A stretch of DNA of 64,000 nucleotides from Halanaerobiales bacterium. Its GTDB lineage: Bacteria > Bacillota > Halanaerobiia > Halanaerobiales > Halanaerobiaceae. Under the pieces are notes generated by a model, which made no database searches, had not been told where the DNA came from, and saw only the letters and a program-made list of their open reading frames with translations. The stretch is taken from the NCBI GenBank assembly GCA_016278485.1, contig JADQBT010000013.1:108183-172182 (forward strand). Direction: 5' to 3'. Numbering within the stretch: position 1 is the first letter of the stretch; each line of letters opens with the position of its first letter. Positions 44,928 to 53,252 of this stretch are shown here, piece by piece. The position numbers and the translations under genes are program-made.

Positions 44928-45701
44928 CTAATTAAAAGTCCTGACCAATGATTCTATCACCAAATACCAACCATCTACCAGGATAAATAACATCAGTTTA
45001 AATGGTAATGAGATCATAACTGGTGGTAACATCATCATCCCCATTGACATCAAAATACTAGCAACTACCATATCGATCATAATAAAAGGTAAATAAATTA
45101 AAAATCCAATCTGAAAACCTATTTTTAATTCACTAATTACAAAGGCAGGTAATAAAACATAAGTAGGAATATCCTCCCTGTTTTCTGGTCGATCAAGACT
45201 GGCCAGTTCAACAAAAAGAGTTAAATCTTTTTCACGAGTCTGTTTAAACATGAATTCCCGGAGAGGTGTTTCAATCCGATTAATAGCCTGTACAGAATCA
45301 AGTTCCCCATTGGAATAAGGGATAATTGCTTCCTGATTAACTGTCTGCCAGACAGGTGCCATAATAAATATCGTTAAAAAGAGCGCTATCCCGATTAATA
45401 CTTGATTCGGCGGCATTTGTCTGGTTGCTAAAGCATTTCTAATTAAAGATAAAACAATTATAATCCTAGTAAAAGAAGTAAACATAATCAAAAAAGTAGG
45501 TGCTAAAGTAAGTACTGTTAAGATTAATAATACTTGTAAAGAACTAACTAAATTTGCTGGTTCCTCTGTACCTGGATTATTAATTTCGAAATTAATATCT
45601 GGCAACTGAAATTGCTGGGCTGAAACAAAAGCTGGTAGAAAGATAACGATAGAAATTAAAATAATTGCAATCAGAGTAATTTTAAGACGATAATTATTCA
45701 T
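44928..45701 (-). CDS. fliP: Flagellar export protein FliP
   Basis: About 257 residues from ATG 45701, with an N-terminal signal-like helix and the FliP core ('RNALATRQMPPNQVLIGIAL', 'KQTREKDLTLFVELA', 'LSMGMMMLPPVMISLPFKLM'). FliP is the main channel subunit of the export gate. The longer frame from 45788 has no ribosome site and would run deep into fliO; the preferred start overlaps the fliO stop by 8 bases. Confidence 0.95.
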   Translation of the reverse strand: MNNYRLKITLIAIILISIVIFLPAFVSAQQFQLPDINFEINNPGTEEPANLVSSLQVLLILTVLTLAPTFLIMFTSFTRIIIVLSLIRNALATRQMPPNQVLIGIALFLTIFIMAPVWQTVNQEAIIPYSNGELDSVQAINRIETPLREFMFKQTREKDLTLFVELASLDRPENREDIPTYVLLPAFVISELKIGFQIGFLIYLPFIMIDMVVASILMSMGMMMLPPVMISLPFKLMLFILVDGWYLVIESLVRTFN

Positions 45702-46035
45702 CTTCCTGCTGCTCCTGTTTACCGATAAGACTATTAAAGTGTTTTTTGAAACTACCTTTTTCTTCAACAGGTAGCTGACCAAACTCATCCTTACTCCACT
45801 CTTTAAGATTTGTCATACCTTTTTCACTACTACTGAGTAAAATTATCTCTTCTTTCACTTCCACAAGTAATAGGCTGTGGTTATGATCAAGATGAATACG
45901 GTCTCTAATCTTAATAAATCTGCCTTTTTGTTGTTTAAAAGTTCCTCTACGAAGTAAATAATAAAGCAAATAGATTACGCCTAATACTACCAGTAAATAA
46001 AAAGCCATTTTTGCTATTTCCCAGCCATAATTCAT
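45694..46035 (-). CDS. fliO: Flagellar biosynthesis protein FliO
   Basis: 113 residues with one N-terminal membrane helix ('MAFYLLVVLGVIYLLYYLLR') and a short cytoplasmic domain ('IRDRIHLDHNHSLLLVEVKE'), the FliO pattern. FliO helps FliP assemble. It lies between fliY and fliP, overlapping fliP. Confidence 0.85.
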   Translation of the reverse strand: MNYGWEIAKMAFYLLVVLGVIYLLYYLLRRGTFKQQKGRFIKIRDRIHLDHNHSLLLVEVKEEIILLSSSEKGMTNLKEWSKDEFGQLPVEEKGSFKKHFNSLIGKQEQQEDE

Positions 46036-46071
46036 GCCTAATTCTCCTTTAGAATTTAAAAATTGCTTTGC

Positions 46072-47286
46072 TTAAATATTATTCAATCTCTCCATTGGAT
46101 CAATGATATCTTTAACCCGGAAGCCAAAGTTTTCATCAATTACTACTACTTCACCTTTAGCTATTAACTTACCATTTACCATTAAATCAACTGGTTCACC
46201 AGCTAACTTATCAAGTTCAACAATTGAGCCTTCACCTAAATCTAAAATTTCTTCAATTGTCATCCTCGTTTTACCAAGCCTGACAGTTACCTGTAATGGT
46301 ACATCTTTGATAAGTTCCATATTTTGAGGCAATGGCTGTGCCTGGGACTGATTAAAACTAGGAAACTGAGCTCGTTTTACATCTACTTGGTCACCCGACA
46401 TTTTGTTACCAGAAGGAACACCTGAAGCAGCCGGTTGTTGCTGTTGCATCGCATAATCCTGTTGTTGGTTAGTTTGCGGCTGTTGCTGCTGTGGCTGGGC
46501 AGTCTGTTGTTGCGGTTGAGCTGACTGCTGTGGTGCTTGTTGCGTCTCCTGGACTGGAGCAGATTCCTCACCACTTACCTCAACTTCTTCTTTAGCTGTC
46601 AGACCACTATCAGTACTCATCAACCTTTTAACTAACTGTCGAGAAAATTGACGTGGAGCCAACTGTTGGAAACTACTATCTATCAGGTCCCCAATCTTGA
46701 TATTGAAAGAATTGACTATAACAGTGTCACCACCATCAAAAAAGTATTTTTCCTTTTCAATTACTTCATCTAATTGAATATGTTCTGTTTCTGGTGGTGA
46801 TATATTTACAACATCACCAATAATACTAGACATCGCTGTTGAAGCAGAACCCATCATCTGATTCATTGCTTCTCCTACAGCACTGATATGTATTTCACTT
46901 AATTCTGAAGAAAGACCAGTCCCATCTCCGCCCATCATTAGATCGGCAATTACAGCTGCATCTTCTTCTTTAATAATTAATAGGTTTACACCTTCTAAAC
47001 CTTCCACATATTCTACTTTGACTAGTACAGAAGGTTTATCATAGGCTGTTACTACCTCCTGAAACTTCTTTAAAGTGACTTCAGGTGTTGAGATCTCAAC
47101 TTTTTCATCCAACATTGTATATAATGCCGTCGCAGCTGAACCCATGGCAATATTTCCTATTTCACCCATGACATCTATTTCTTCAGCTGTCAATGGCTCC
47201 ATACCTTCCTCTGCCTGATCACTATCCTCATCTTGATTCATGAGAGCATCTATTTCTGCTTGTGAAAGTAATTCATCATTCATCAT
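46072..47286 (-). CDS. fliY: Flagellar switch/CheY-P phosphatase FliY
   Basis: About 404 residues. An N-terminal CheY-P-binding peptide ('LLSQAEIDALMNQ') is followed by a CheC-type phosphatase domain with two active-site repeats ('MGEIGNIAMGSAATAL' and 'VGEAMNQMMGSASTAM'), a Gln-rich linker (about 250-310), and a C-terminal FliN/SpoA domain ('PLQVTVRLGKTRMTIEEILD'). FliY is part of the C-ring and removes phosphate from CheY-P. The start is ATG 47286 or 47283, inside the fliM end. Confidence 0.95.
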   Translation of the reverse strand: MMNDELLSQAEIDALMNQDEDSDQAEEGMEPLTAEEIDVMGEIGNIAMGSAATALYTMLDEKVEISTPEVTLKKFQEVVTAYDKPSVLVKVEYVEGLEGVNLLIIKEEDAAVIADLMMGGDGTGLSSELSEIHISAVGEAMNQMMGSASTAMSSIIGDVVNISPPETEHIQLDEVIEKEKYFFDGGDTVIVNSFNIKIGDLIDSSFQQLAPRQFSRQLVKRLMSTDSGLTAKEEVEVSGEESAPVQETQQAPQQSAQPQQQTAQPQQQQPQTNQQQDYAMQQQQPAASGVPSGNKMSGDQVDVKRAQFPSFNQSQAQPLPQNMELIKDVPLQVTVRLGKTRMTIEEILDLGEGSIVELDKLAGEPVDLMVNGKLIAKGEVVVIDENFGFRVKDIIDPMERLNNI

Positions 47287-48277
47287 CTTCACCATCCTCT
47301 GCGTCACTTACAACATCAGTGACTTTAATTGCCATGTGTTTACTGTTTTGACCAGCAACTCCATGAAATTTCGTGCGTTTACCGACCCTTAAGTCCACCT
47401 TTTGATCAGTATGTTTATCTAAGCGAATGACATCACCTGACTGTAAATATAGCAGATCAGTAACTGTTAAATCTGCTGAGCCGAGTTCGGCAAAAACTTC
47501 AAGTGAAGCCCTTTTAATTCTTTTTTGCAATGCTTCAATATGTTTAGCAGTCTGATCCTGTCTTGTATTAGAAAACCACTGTTGAGCATTTAATTGGGGT
47601 ACAATTGGTTCAATTAAAATATAGGGAATACAGATATTAACCAGACCATCACTATTGGCAATTTTAGACTGTAGTGTAATGATAATAGTCATATCACTAT
47701 TTGGAACAATCTGGGTAAACTGTGGATTGGATTCCAGTTCCCTCAACTTCGGACTTACTCTGATAATATTTTCCCAGGCTTCAGGAATACAACTTAAAAA
47801 CCAGTTCATAACCTGTTGTAAGACTACTTTCTCAATATCTGTAAAAGCACGCACCTCATGAATAGCACGACCCATTCCCCCAAACAGTCGGTCAATAACT
47901 GCAAAACCAATATCAGGATTTATTTCAAAAATAAATTGTCCCTTAAATGGTTCCATCTCTGCCACACCAATAATTGTGGGTTCAGGTAGAGAACGAATAA
48001 ATTCTTCATAAGATAGTTGCTCTATTGAAGCAACTTCAAAATTAACCATAGAGCGTAGCTTAGTAGAAAGAACTGTGGTTAAAATCCTGGCTAAATTTTC
48101 ATGAATCATCTGCAAAGTACGCATCTGCTCTTTGGAAAGTTTATCCGGGCGCCGAAAATCATATTCTTTTATATGTTGTCCCTCTTCTTCTTTCTTCATC
48201 TCTTCTACATCAACATCTCCCGACGATAATGCGGAAAGAAGCGAGTCTATTTCATTTTGGCTTAACACATCAGCCAT
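47276..48277 (-). CDS. fliM: Flagellar motor switch protein FliM
   Basis: 333 residues. The N-terminal 'VLSQNEIDSLLSALSSGDV' binds CheY-P; a CheC-like middle domain ('FKGQFIFEINPDIGFAVIDR') and a C-terminal SpoA domain ('DLTVTDLLYLQSGDVIRLDK') follow. FliM is the C-ring component that sets rotation direction. ATG 48277 follows a GGAGGAAG site. The end overlaps fliY. Confidence 0.96.
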   Translation of the reverse strand: MADVLSQNEIDSLLSALSSGDVDVEEMKKEEEGQHIKEYDFRRPDKLSKEQMRTLQMIHENLARILTTVLSTKLRSMVNFEVASIEQLSYEEFIRSLPEPTIIGVAEMEPFKGQFIFEINPDIGFAVIDRLFGGMGRAIHEVRAFTDIEKVVLQQVMNWFLSCIPEAWENIIRVSPKLRELESNPQFTQIVPNSDMTIIITLQSKIANSDGLVNICIPYILIEPIVPQLNAQQWFSNTRQDQTAKHIEALQKRIKRASLEVFAELGSADLTVTDLLYLQSGDVIRLDKHTDQKVDLRVGKRTKFHGVAGQNSKHMAIKVTDVVSDAEDGEDDE

Positions 48278-48288
48278 GGCTCTTCCTC

Positions 48289-48735
48289 CTATTGAATAAC
48301 CAGTTGGGTAAACCAGACACTGGTAATCTCACCTTCTGTTAAAATCTGATTTAATCTGGTCATAATTTGATTTTTAATTGATACCGCTCCTGGTTCCTGT
48401 ATATCTTCAATGTTAGCTTCGCGTAGAATTGCAATTATTCTATCTCTAATCTGCGGTTTTCTTTTATCTAATTCTTCCACTAAATCTCCTTGGCTCGTCT
48501 CTACTACAATACTTGCTTTGACAAACTGATAACTTTGTGAATCAGATAAGTTTACAATGAAGTCACCCAAAGTATAGGTAGTACCAATTTCTTTACTCTG
48601 CTTTTCTGCTTCAGGTTCATTCATCTTTGCCACAAAATAACGCATAAAAGCAAAACTAGTACCTGCAGCTATAATAATAATTAATACAATAATTCCAATC
48701 ATTAATTTCCAGTTAGTTTTGTTCTGCTCCGCCAT
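48289..48735 (-). CDS. fliL: Flagellar basal body protein FliL
   Basis: About 148 residues with one membrane helix near the N-terminus and the FliL core ('YTLGDFIVNLSD', 'QIRDRIIAILREANIEDI', 'GEITSVWFTQLVIQ'). FliL rings stabilise the stator units. The start is ATG 48735, six bases after GGAGGAG, overlapping the end of motB. Confidence 0.9.
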   Translation of the reverse strand: MAEQNKTNWKLMIGIIVLIIIIAAGTSFAFMRYFVAKMNEPEAEKQSKEIGTTYTLGDFIVNLSDSQSYQFVKASIVVETSQGDLVEELDKRKPQIRDRIIAILREANIEDIQEPGAVSIKNQIMTRLNQILTEGEITSVWFTQLVIQ

Positions 48736-49507
48736 TAGCATCTCCTCCTTCCCCTTCTGAAACTGGAGGGATTTCCTGTAATATTATTTCTTCCGCCTTC
48801 TGCGGTGTTGAATCTAAGATTACAATTTGCACTCGCCTGTTCTTGGCCCGCTGTTCAGATGTTTCGTTAGCATAAAGCGGCCGATATTTAGAATAACCAG
48901 CAGCTGACAGTCTGCGTGGATTTACCTCATGTTCTTCAATAAAATATCTAATTACATTGGTGGCTCTTGTCGTTGATAATTCCCAATTAGTTGGAAATTT
49001 AGAGGTATTAATTGGGATATTGTCCGTATGTCCTTCTACGATAATTTCATTGGGAACTTCTTTTAGAGTCAAAGCAACTTCATTAAGCACTTCTCGACCT
49101 TGTGGTTTAATAACTGCTTCCCCAAGATCATAAAGAATCTGACCGGTAAGACTTAAGATTAAACCTCGATCAGTAAGTCGCATCTGCACTTGTTCTTGCA
49201 AATTATTTTCTTCAATATATTGACTTATCTCACTCATTACCTTAGCATATCCTTGACGAGCTGGGGTAAACTTTTCCCCAATATCACCTCTAGCTATATT
49301 ACCACTATCTTGCAATGTTTGACCACCATCAAGCACACCAAGTTTATTCTGTAAAGCAGATATAAATCCCTCAAACTTATCTAAATCCATTACTGAGAAT
49401 GAATAAAGGAGAACAAAGAAAACCAATAGTAAAGTCATCATATCTCCAAAAGTTGTCATCCAGGCTGGTGAGCCTCTCTTTTGATCTTCTTTTTTCTTTC
49501 TTGACAT
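48713..49507 (-). CDS. motB: Flagellar motor stator protein MotB
   Basis: About 264 residues: a basic N-terminus, one membrane helix with the ion-binding Asp ('PAWMTTFGDMMTLLLVFFVL', D near residue 22), a plug/linker, and an OmpA-like peptidoglycan-binding domain ('IIVEGHTDNIPIN', 'NWELSTTRATNVIRYF', 'NRRVQIVILD'). The preferred start is ATG 49507 with AGGAG at eight bases. The helix resembles both MotB and the sodium-type MotS/PomB; the driving ion cannot be fixed from this sequence alone. Confidence 0.93.
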   Translation of the reverse strand: MSRKKKEDQKRGSPAWMTTFGDMMTLLLVFFVLLYSFSVMDLDKFEGFISALQNKLGVLDGGQTLQDSGNIARGDIGEKFTPARQGYAKVMSEISQYIEENNLQEQVQMRLTDRGLILSLTGQILYDLGEAVIKPQGREVLNEVALTLKEVPNEIIVEGHTDNIPINTSKFPTNWELSTTRATNVIRYFIEEHEVNPRRLSAAGYSKYRPLYANETSEQRAKNRRVQIVILDSTPQKAEEIILQEIPPVSEGEGGDANGGAEQN

Positions 49508-49545
49508 CTTATTCACTCCTTTATTCGTTACTTAAAACCAAATTA

Positions 49546-50343
49546 TTATTGGGCTGTTCCTGCAACTGGTTCACTAGCTGTATCTGCTTCTATTTCATCC
49601 TCTAATGGTGGAAGGAAAGCTTTCAGTTTTTCTTCTACTATTCTAGGGTTCTCCCCTGCCTGAATAGATAATATACCTTCTATCATTACTTCTTTCATCA
49701 ATGTTTCTTCTTCTGTTCTTAATTTCAACTTTTCCTCCAGAGGGATGAAGAAAAGGTTGGCAGCAAGAGCACCATAAAGTGTTGTAATTAAAGCAACTGC
49801 CATCCCAGAACCTAATTGATCTGGATCATCTAACTGACTCAACATCTGGATTAAACCGATCAAAGTACCAATCATACCAAAGGCAGGAGCAAGTGCACCC
49901 ATTGTTCCCATTATTTTATGACCCTTACTATGTCTTTCTTCCAGAAATGTTAGTTTTGTTTCTAATATATTTTTTACTAAATCTGGATCAGTTCCATCTA
50001 CTACCAACTGAACTCCGCTTTTTAGAAACTGGTCATCAATCTGCATTACTTCTTGTTCTAATGCCAGTAAACCTTCCCGGCGAGCTTTTTCAGCAAAATC
50101 TACCATCATAGCAATCACACGTTGAGATTTAACCTCTTCGTTCTGAAAGGCTACTTTAAAAAGACCTGGTAGTTTTTTTAATTCATCTACTGAAAATGCA
50201 ATCATGGTACCAGCCAGTGTCCCACCAAAAACGATGAGAAAAGATTGTACACTTACAAAGATGATAGGCTGACCACCTAAAAATATTGCGCCACTTATTA
50301 AAATTATACCTGTGATAACTCCTATAATTGTCGCTAAATCCAT
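49546..50343 (-). CDS. motA: Flagellar motor stator protein MotA
   Basis: About 265 residues with four membrane helices in two pairs and a cytoplasmic loop with conserved charges ('EKARREGLLALEQE'). The C-terminal helices read 'GTMGALAPAFGMIGTLIGLI' and 'GMAVALITTLYGALAANLFF'; the latter style is close to PomA/MotP, so sodium drive is possible. The start is ATG 50343, two bases past the flbD stop; the frame upstream overlaps flbD. Confidence 0.93.
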   Translation of the reverse strand: MDLATIIGVITGIILISGAIFLGGQPIIFVSVQSFLIVFGGTLAGTMIAFSVDELKKLPGLFKVAFQNEEVKSQRVIAMMVDFAEKARREGLLALEQEVMQIDDQFLKSGVQLVVDGTDPDLVKNILETKLTFLEERHSKGHKIMGTMGALAPAFGMIGTLIGLIQMLSQLDDPDQLGSGMAVALITTLYGALAANLFFIPLEEKLKLRTEEETLMKEVMIEGILSIQAGENPRIVEEKLKAFLPPLEDEIEADTASEPVAGTAQ

Positions 50344-50347
50344 ACCC

Positions 50348-50560
50348 CTAGTTCTCCCCCTCTTTAACCTCAAGATATGATAAAAGTACTTTGCGGTGGT
50401 ATTCAACTGCTTTTTCTACCACTGCATCTACTGTATCTTGAACCAAAACTTTTTTATTTGTAGTCATTGTTATCACAGTATCAGGAGTGGCCTGAACTGA
50501 CTCTATCAATTCTGCATTTATTATTATTTCGTCTCCGCCCATTTTTGTTAATTTTATCAT
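50348..50560 (-). CDS. flbD: FlbD family flagellar protein (SwrD-like)
   Basis: About 70 residues with the FlbD pattern 'MIKLTKMGGDEIIINAELIE', 'SVQATPDTVITMTTNKKVLV' and 'VDAVVEKAVEYHRKVL'. This is the small Firmicute protein (SwrD in B. subtilis, needed for full motor torque), not the Caulobacter regulator of the same name. The start ATG 50560 follows a GGGGGTGG site. The gap before it could form interleaved hairpins. Confidence 0.87.
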   Translation of the reverse strand: MIKLTKMGGDEIIINAELIESVQATPDTVITMTTNKKVLVQDTVDAVVEKAVEYHRKVLLSYLEVKEGEN

Positions 50561-50642
50561 AAAACCTACCACCCCCAGGTAATTTATAAGGTGACGAGAG
50601 AAACTTAGATCAGCCTCCCTCGTCTCTTTATTTACTGATCAA

Positions 50643-52259
50643 TTATCTTTTCAAGTTAACCAATTGTTGTAACATCTCATCTGAAGTGGTGATTAACTTA
50701 GAACTTGCTTGAAAACCACGCTGAGCTGTGATCATATCTGTAAACTGTTGAGCTAAATCAACATTTGACATCTCAAGTGAAGATGGTGCTAGTTCTCCTA
50801 CACCATCAACTCCAGGAATCCCAATTCTAGCATCACCTGAGTTATTAGAAGTGCTGAATAAACCACCTTCTCTGGTCAGACCTGCTGAGTTTTGGAAAGT
50901 AGCCAGTCCAAACTGAGCCAGTGTTTTATTTTGACCATTATCAAATGAACCAGTCAGTTTTCCTGTTGAATCAATTGCAAATGTCTGAAACTCACCCTGT
51001 GGATAGCCATCTACACTTTTGAAATCGGCTGTCATATCACCAGAAAACTGAGTTAAGAAACTGAAATCCAGTTCAATATTCTGTGCATCGGTTATTCCAC
51101 CACCAGGGACAAATGAAAAATCAGCTTGATCTCCACTTAAAATATTACCAGTCCCATCAAAAGTAATTATGTGGTCTCCTCCAAGTGGAGTACCACCGCT
51201 TACTCCATCTATAGCGACTTTATTTTGTGGTATAGTCCACTCATTAAAATCAGTTTTAACAATTGGAAAATCAATAGTATGCATTGTTCCCTGGGTATCG
51301 TAAACATCAATACTTATATCTCTCTGAGCTAATTCCTGGTAGTCCACACTCGTTTCTTCAATGCTAGTAAAGTTAGTAGTAGAAGTTGGAAATAAAGACT
51401 GTCCCTCAATATCAACTCCAGTAGAACCTCCAAAGAGATTTAACGGATCTGAACTTCCTCCTAAATTATAAGTCACACTAGGAGTAGCTGGGAGTGAAGT
51501 TATTTGCCCTGTTTCATCTAATGTTATATCAAAACTAGTCGTTTTTGAAGTACCAGCACCAACATCAAAATTACCTACTTGTGCAGTAAGATTAACTGAC
51601 CATTCATTAAAACCAGCCAAAGAATTTGTTTTAGGTTCAGCTGAAACAGTAATTGTATCTCTGTCAGTACCATCAGTTATTTCTACTTTCTCTTTTGAAA
51701 AGACAAAGCCATTTAACTGATTTGCAGCAAGATTACCTTGAAAGGAAGAAAAAGAAGTTTCCTGTGGGTTCATTGATTTATCAAGATAAATATCTTCCAA
51801 ATTATCTTCAGTTGTATCAACTATATTACCTTCTTCTGTGGCAACCCAACCCTGTACCCGCAAACCACTCTGAGTATTAAAGAGATAACCATCTTTATCA
51901 AAGGAAAAACTACCTGCTCTTGTATAAAACTGTTCTGTTCCTTCATTTACTATAAAAAATCCATCACCCATAATAGCTGCATCAGATTTTTTACCGGTTG
52001 GCTGTAGATTACCTGACTCCATATTAGTATCAATACTACCTGTTGTTACACCAAGACCTACCTGCATTGGGTTAGTTCCACCCTGACCATCCTGTGGTGA
52101 AGAAGCACCCTTGATAGTCTGAGTCAGCATTTCCTTAAATGTAACACGACTACCTTTAAATCCAATTGTGTTTATGTTCGCTATATTGTTACCTATAATA
52201 TCAACCATTTGTTGATGTACTTTTAATCCAGATACACTGGAATACATTGAACGCATCAT
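50643..52259 (-). CDS. flgE: Flagellar hook protein FlgE
   Basis: 538 residues with the hook/rod N-terminus ('QMVDIIGNNIANINTIGFKG'), an enlarged central D1/D2 region, and the C-terminal 'FTDMITAQRGFQASSKLITT' helix. FlgE polymerises into the hook. Two adjacent ATGs (52259 and 52256) are possible, with GAGGAGG about 12 bases upstream. The gap before it holds a structured element (52295-52359). Confidence 0.95.
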   Translation of the reverse strand: MMRSMYSSVSGLKVHQQMVDIIGNNIANINTIGFKGSRVTFKEMLTQTIKGASSPQDGQGGTNPMQVGLGVTTGSIDTNMESGNLQPTGKKSDAAIMGDGFFIVNEGTEQFYTRAGSFSFDKDGYLFNTQSGLRVQGWVATEEGNIVDTTEDNLEDIYLDKSMNPQETSFSSFQGNLAANQLNGFVFSKEKVEITDGTDRDTITVSAEPKTNSLAGFNEWSVNLTAQVGNFDVGAGTSKTTSFDITLDETGQITSLPATPSVTYNLGGSSDPLNLFGGSTGVDIEGQSLFPTSTTNFTSIEETSVDYQELAQRDISIDVYDTQGTMHTIDFPIVKTDFNEWTIPQNKVAIDGVSGGTPLGGDHIITFDGTGNILSGDQADFSFVPGGGITDAQNIELDFSFLTQFSGDMTADFKSVDGYPQGEFQTFAIDSTGKLTGSFDNGQNKTLAQFGLATFQNSAGLTREGGLFSTSNNSGDARIGIPGVDGVGELAPSSLEMSNVDLAQQFTDMITAQRGFQASSKLITTSDEMLQQLVNLKR

Positions 52260-52294
52260 AAAATTATTAAACCTCCTCAGGTTATTGTCCTAAA

Positions 52295-52359
52295 ACTGGT
52301 TGACCAACGCATTCGGCATTAGTCTGAGGCTTCCTGATAAGGTCCAGCCTGTTACCAGT
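52295..52359 (-). promoter_or_regulatory. Structured leader RNA element before flgE (three-way junction)
   Basis: On the minus strand, P1 pairs ACTGGT (52359-52354) with ACCAGT (52300-52295). P2 pairs AGGCT (52350-52346) with AGCCT (52331-52327) and encloses GGACC-TTATC-AGG-A. P3 pairs GACTAATGC (52324-52316) with GCGTTGGTC (52310-52302), nine base pairs including two G-U. The parts join as a compact three-way junction 9 bases after the upstream stop and 36 before the flgE start. The P2 hairpin has a sequence-related, covarying counterpart before flgG (33210-33270). Confidence 0.6.
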
Positions 52360-52367
52360 CATTTAAT

Positions 52368-52757
52368 TTACATAAAAACCGCACTATCTATATTCGTAAA
52401 AACATTTTCCTTAACACTCTCATTATCAATTGCCGTAATGACTGTCTTATTTTCCACACTTACAACATAAGCGACTTGATTAACCATAATCAACGAATCT
52501 CTTGCACCTTTATCTTTTGCTTTATCTAATCCTTGGGCCAACTTATTTAAATCAGTTTCAGAGAGCTGAATATTCCTGGATGCTAATCTACCTGCTGCAT
52601 GCTTGGAAAATTTAACTTCTGATTTCTTATTTATCTTCTCCTGAATAATATCTCTAAAAGATGCTTGCTGATTCCTTTCAGCCTGTTTTTTTGCATCTGG
52701 ACGTTGAGACGGTTTTACAGGAGAAATCGGCTGTTTGATCAGGATTCTGTTATCCAT
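52368..52757 (-). CDS. Flagellar operon protein (TIGR02530 type)
   Basis: 129 residues with the family core 'KFSKHAAGRLASRNIQLSET' near residue 50 and 'DSLIMVNQVAYVVSVENKTV' near 95. This conserved small protein lies between flgD and flgE in many Firmicutes, as it does here; its function is unknown, though a hook-assembly role is often assumed. ATG 52757 follows GGGAGGACG. Confidence 0.87.
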   Translation of the reverse strand: MDNRILIKQPISPVKPSQRPDAKKQAERNQQASFRDIIQEKINKKSEVKFSKHAAGRLASRNIQLSETDLNKLAQGLDKAKDKGARDSLIMVNQVAYVVSVENKTVITAIDNESVKENVFTNIDSAVFM

Positions 52758-52777
52758 AACGTCCTCCCTTCATTTTT

Positions 52778-53236
52778 TTAAGAAGTAATACTACTTATCT
52801 GATCCATATTTATTTTTGTCCCATTATCAAGCACAACAAGTGTATCACCATCTGAAAACTCTATCTTTTCCACAATTCCAGAAATAGTTTCTTCTTGACC
52901 ATCTGACGTTATAATACTCGCCACTTTTTTCCCAATTAATGAAGCTCCATCAGCTGCTGCCTTTAAATTAATGAATTTACTCATCTGTTGATTCAAACCC
53001 TGCATCTGTTCTAAAGAACTAAACTGTGCCATCTGTGATATAAATTCTTTATCATCCATTGGTTTTAAAGGGTCCTGATTCTGTAACTGAGTAATCAACA
53101 ATTTGAAAAAAGCATCTTTACCAAGTATATTATTAGATGCATTTGTCAGAGCAGAAGCATCATCGTTATTGTTTGTACCAGTCTGCTGGGTAGCATCTAC
53201 CGTATTAGACATCAGCGAATTTTGAATTCCATTCAT
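52778..53236 (-). CDS. flgD: Flagellar hook capping protein FlgD
   Basis: 152 residues, the short Firmicute form. The signature 'LGKDAFFKLLITQLQNQDPL' followed by 'MAQFSSLEQMQ' is unmistakable. A short beta-domain ends the protein; the larger Ig-like part of E. coli FlgD is missing. FlgD caps the growing hook. ATG 53236 follows AAGGAGG. Confidence 0.93.
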   Translation of the reverse strand: MNGIQNSLMSNTVDATQQTGTNNNDDASALTNASNNILGKDAFFKLLITQLQNQDPLKPMDDKEFISQMAQFSSLEQMQGLNQQMSKFINLKAAADGASLIGKKVASIITSDGQEETISGIVEKIEFSDGDTLVVLDNGTKINMDQISSITS

Positions 53237-53252
53237 TTTTTAACCTCCTTGA

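Noticed and set aside
52260..52367. c-di-GMP (GEMM) riboswitch before flgE
   Set aside because: The conserved GEMM core and tetraloop-receptor arrangement are absent; the fold is a different three-way junction.
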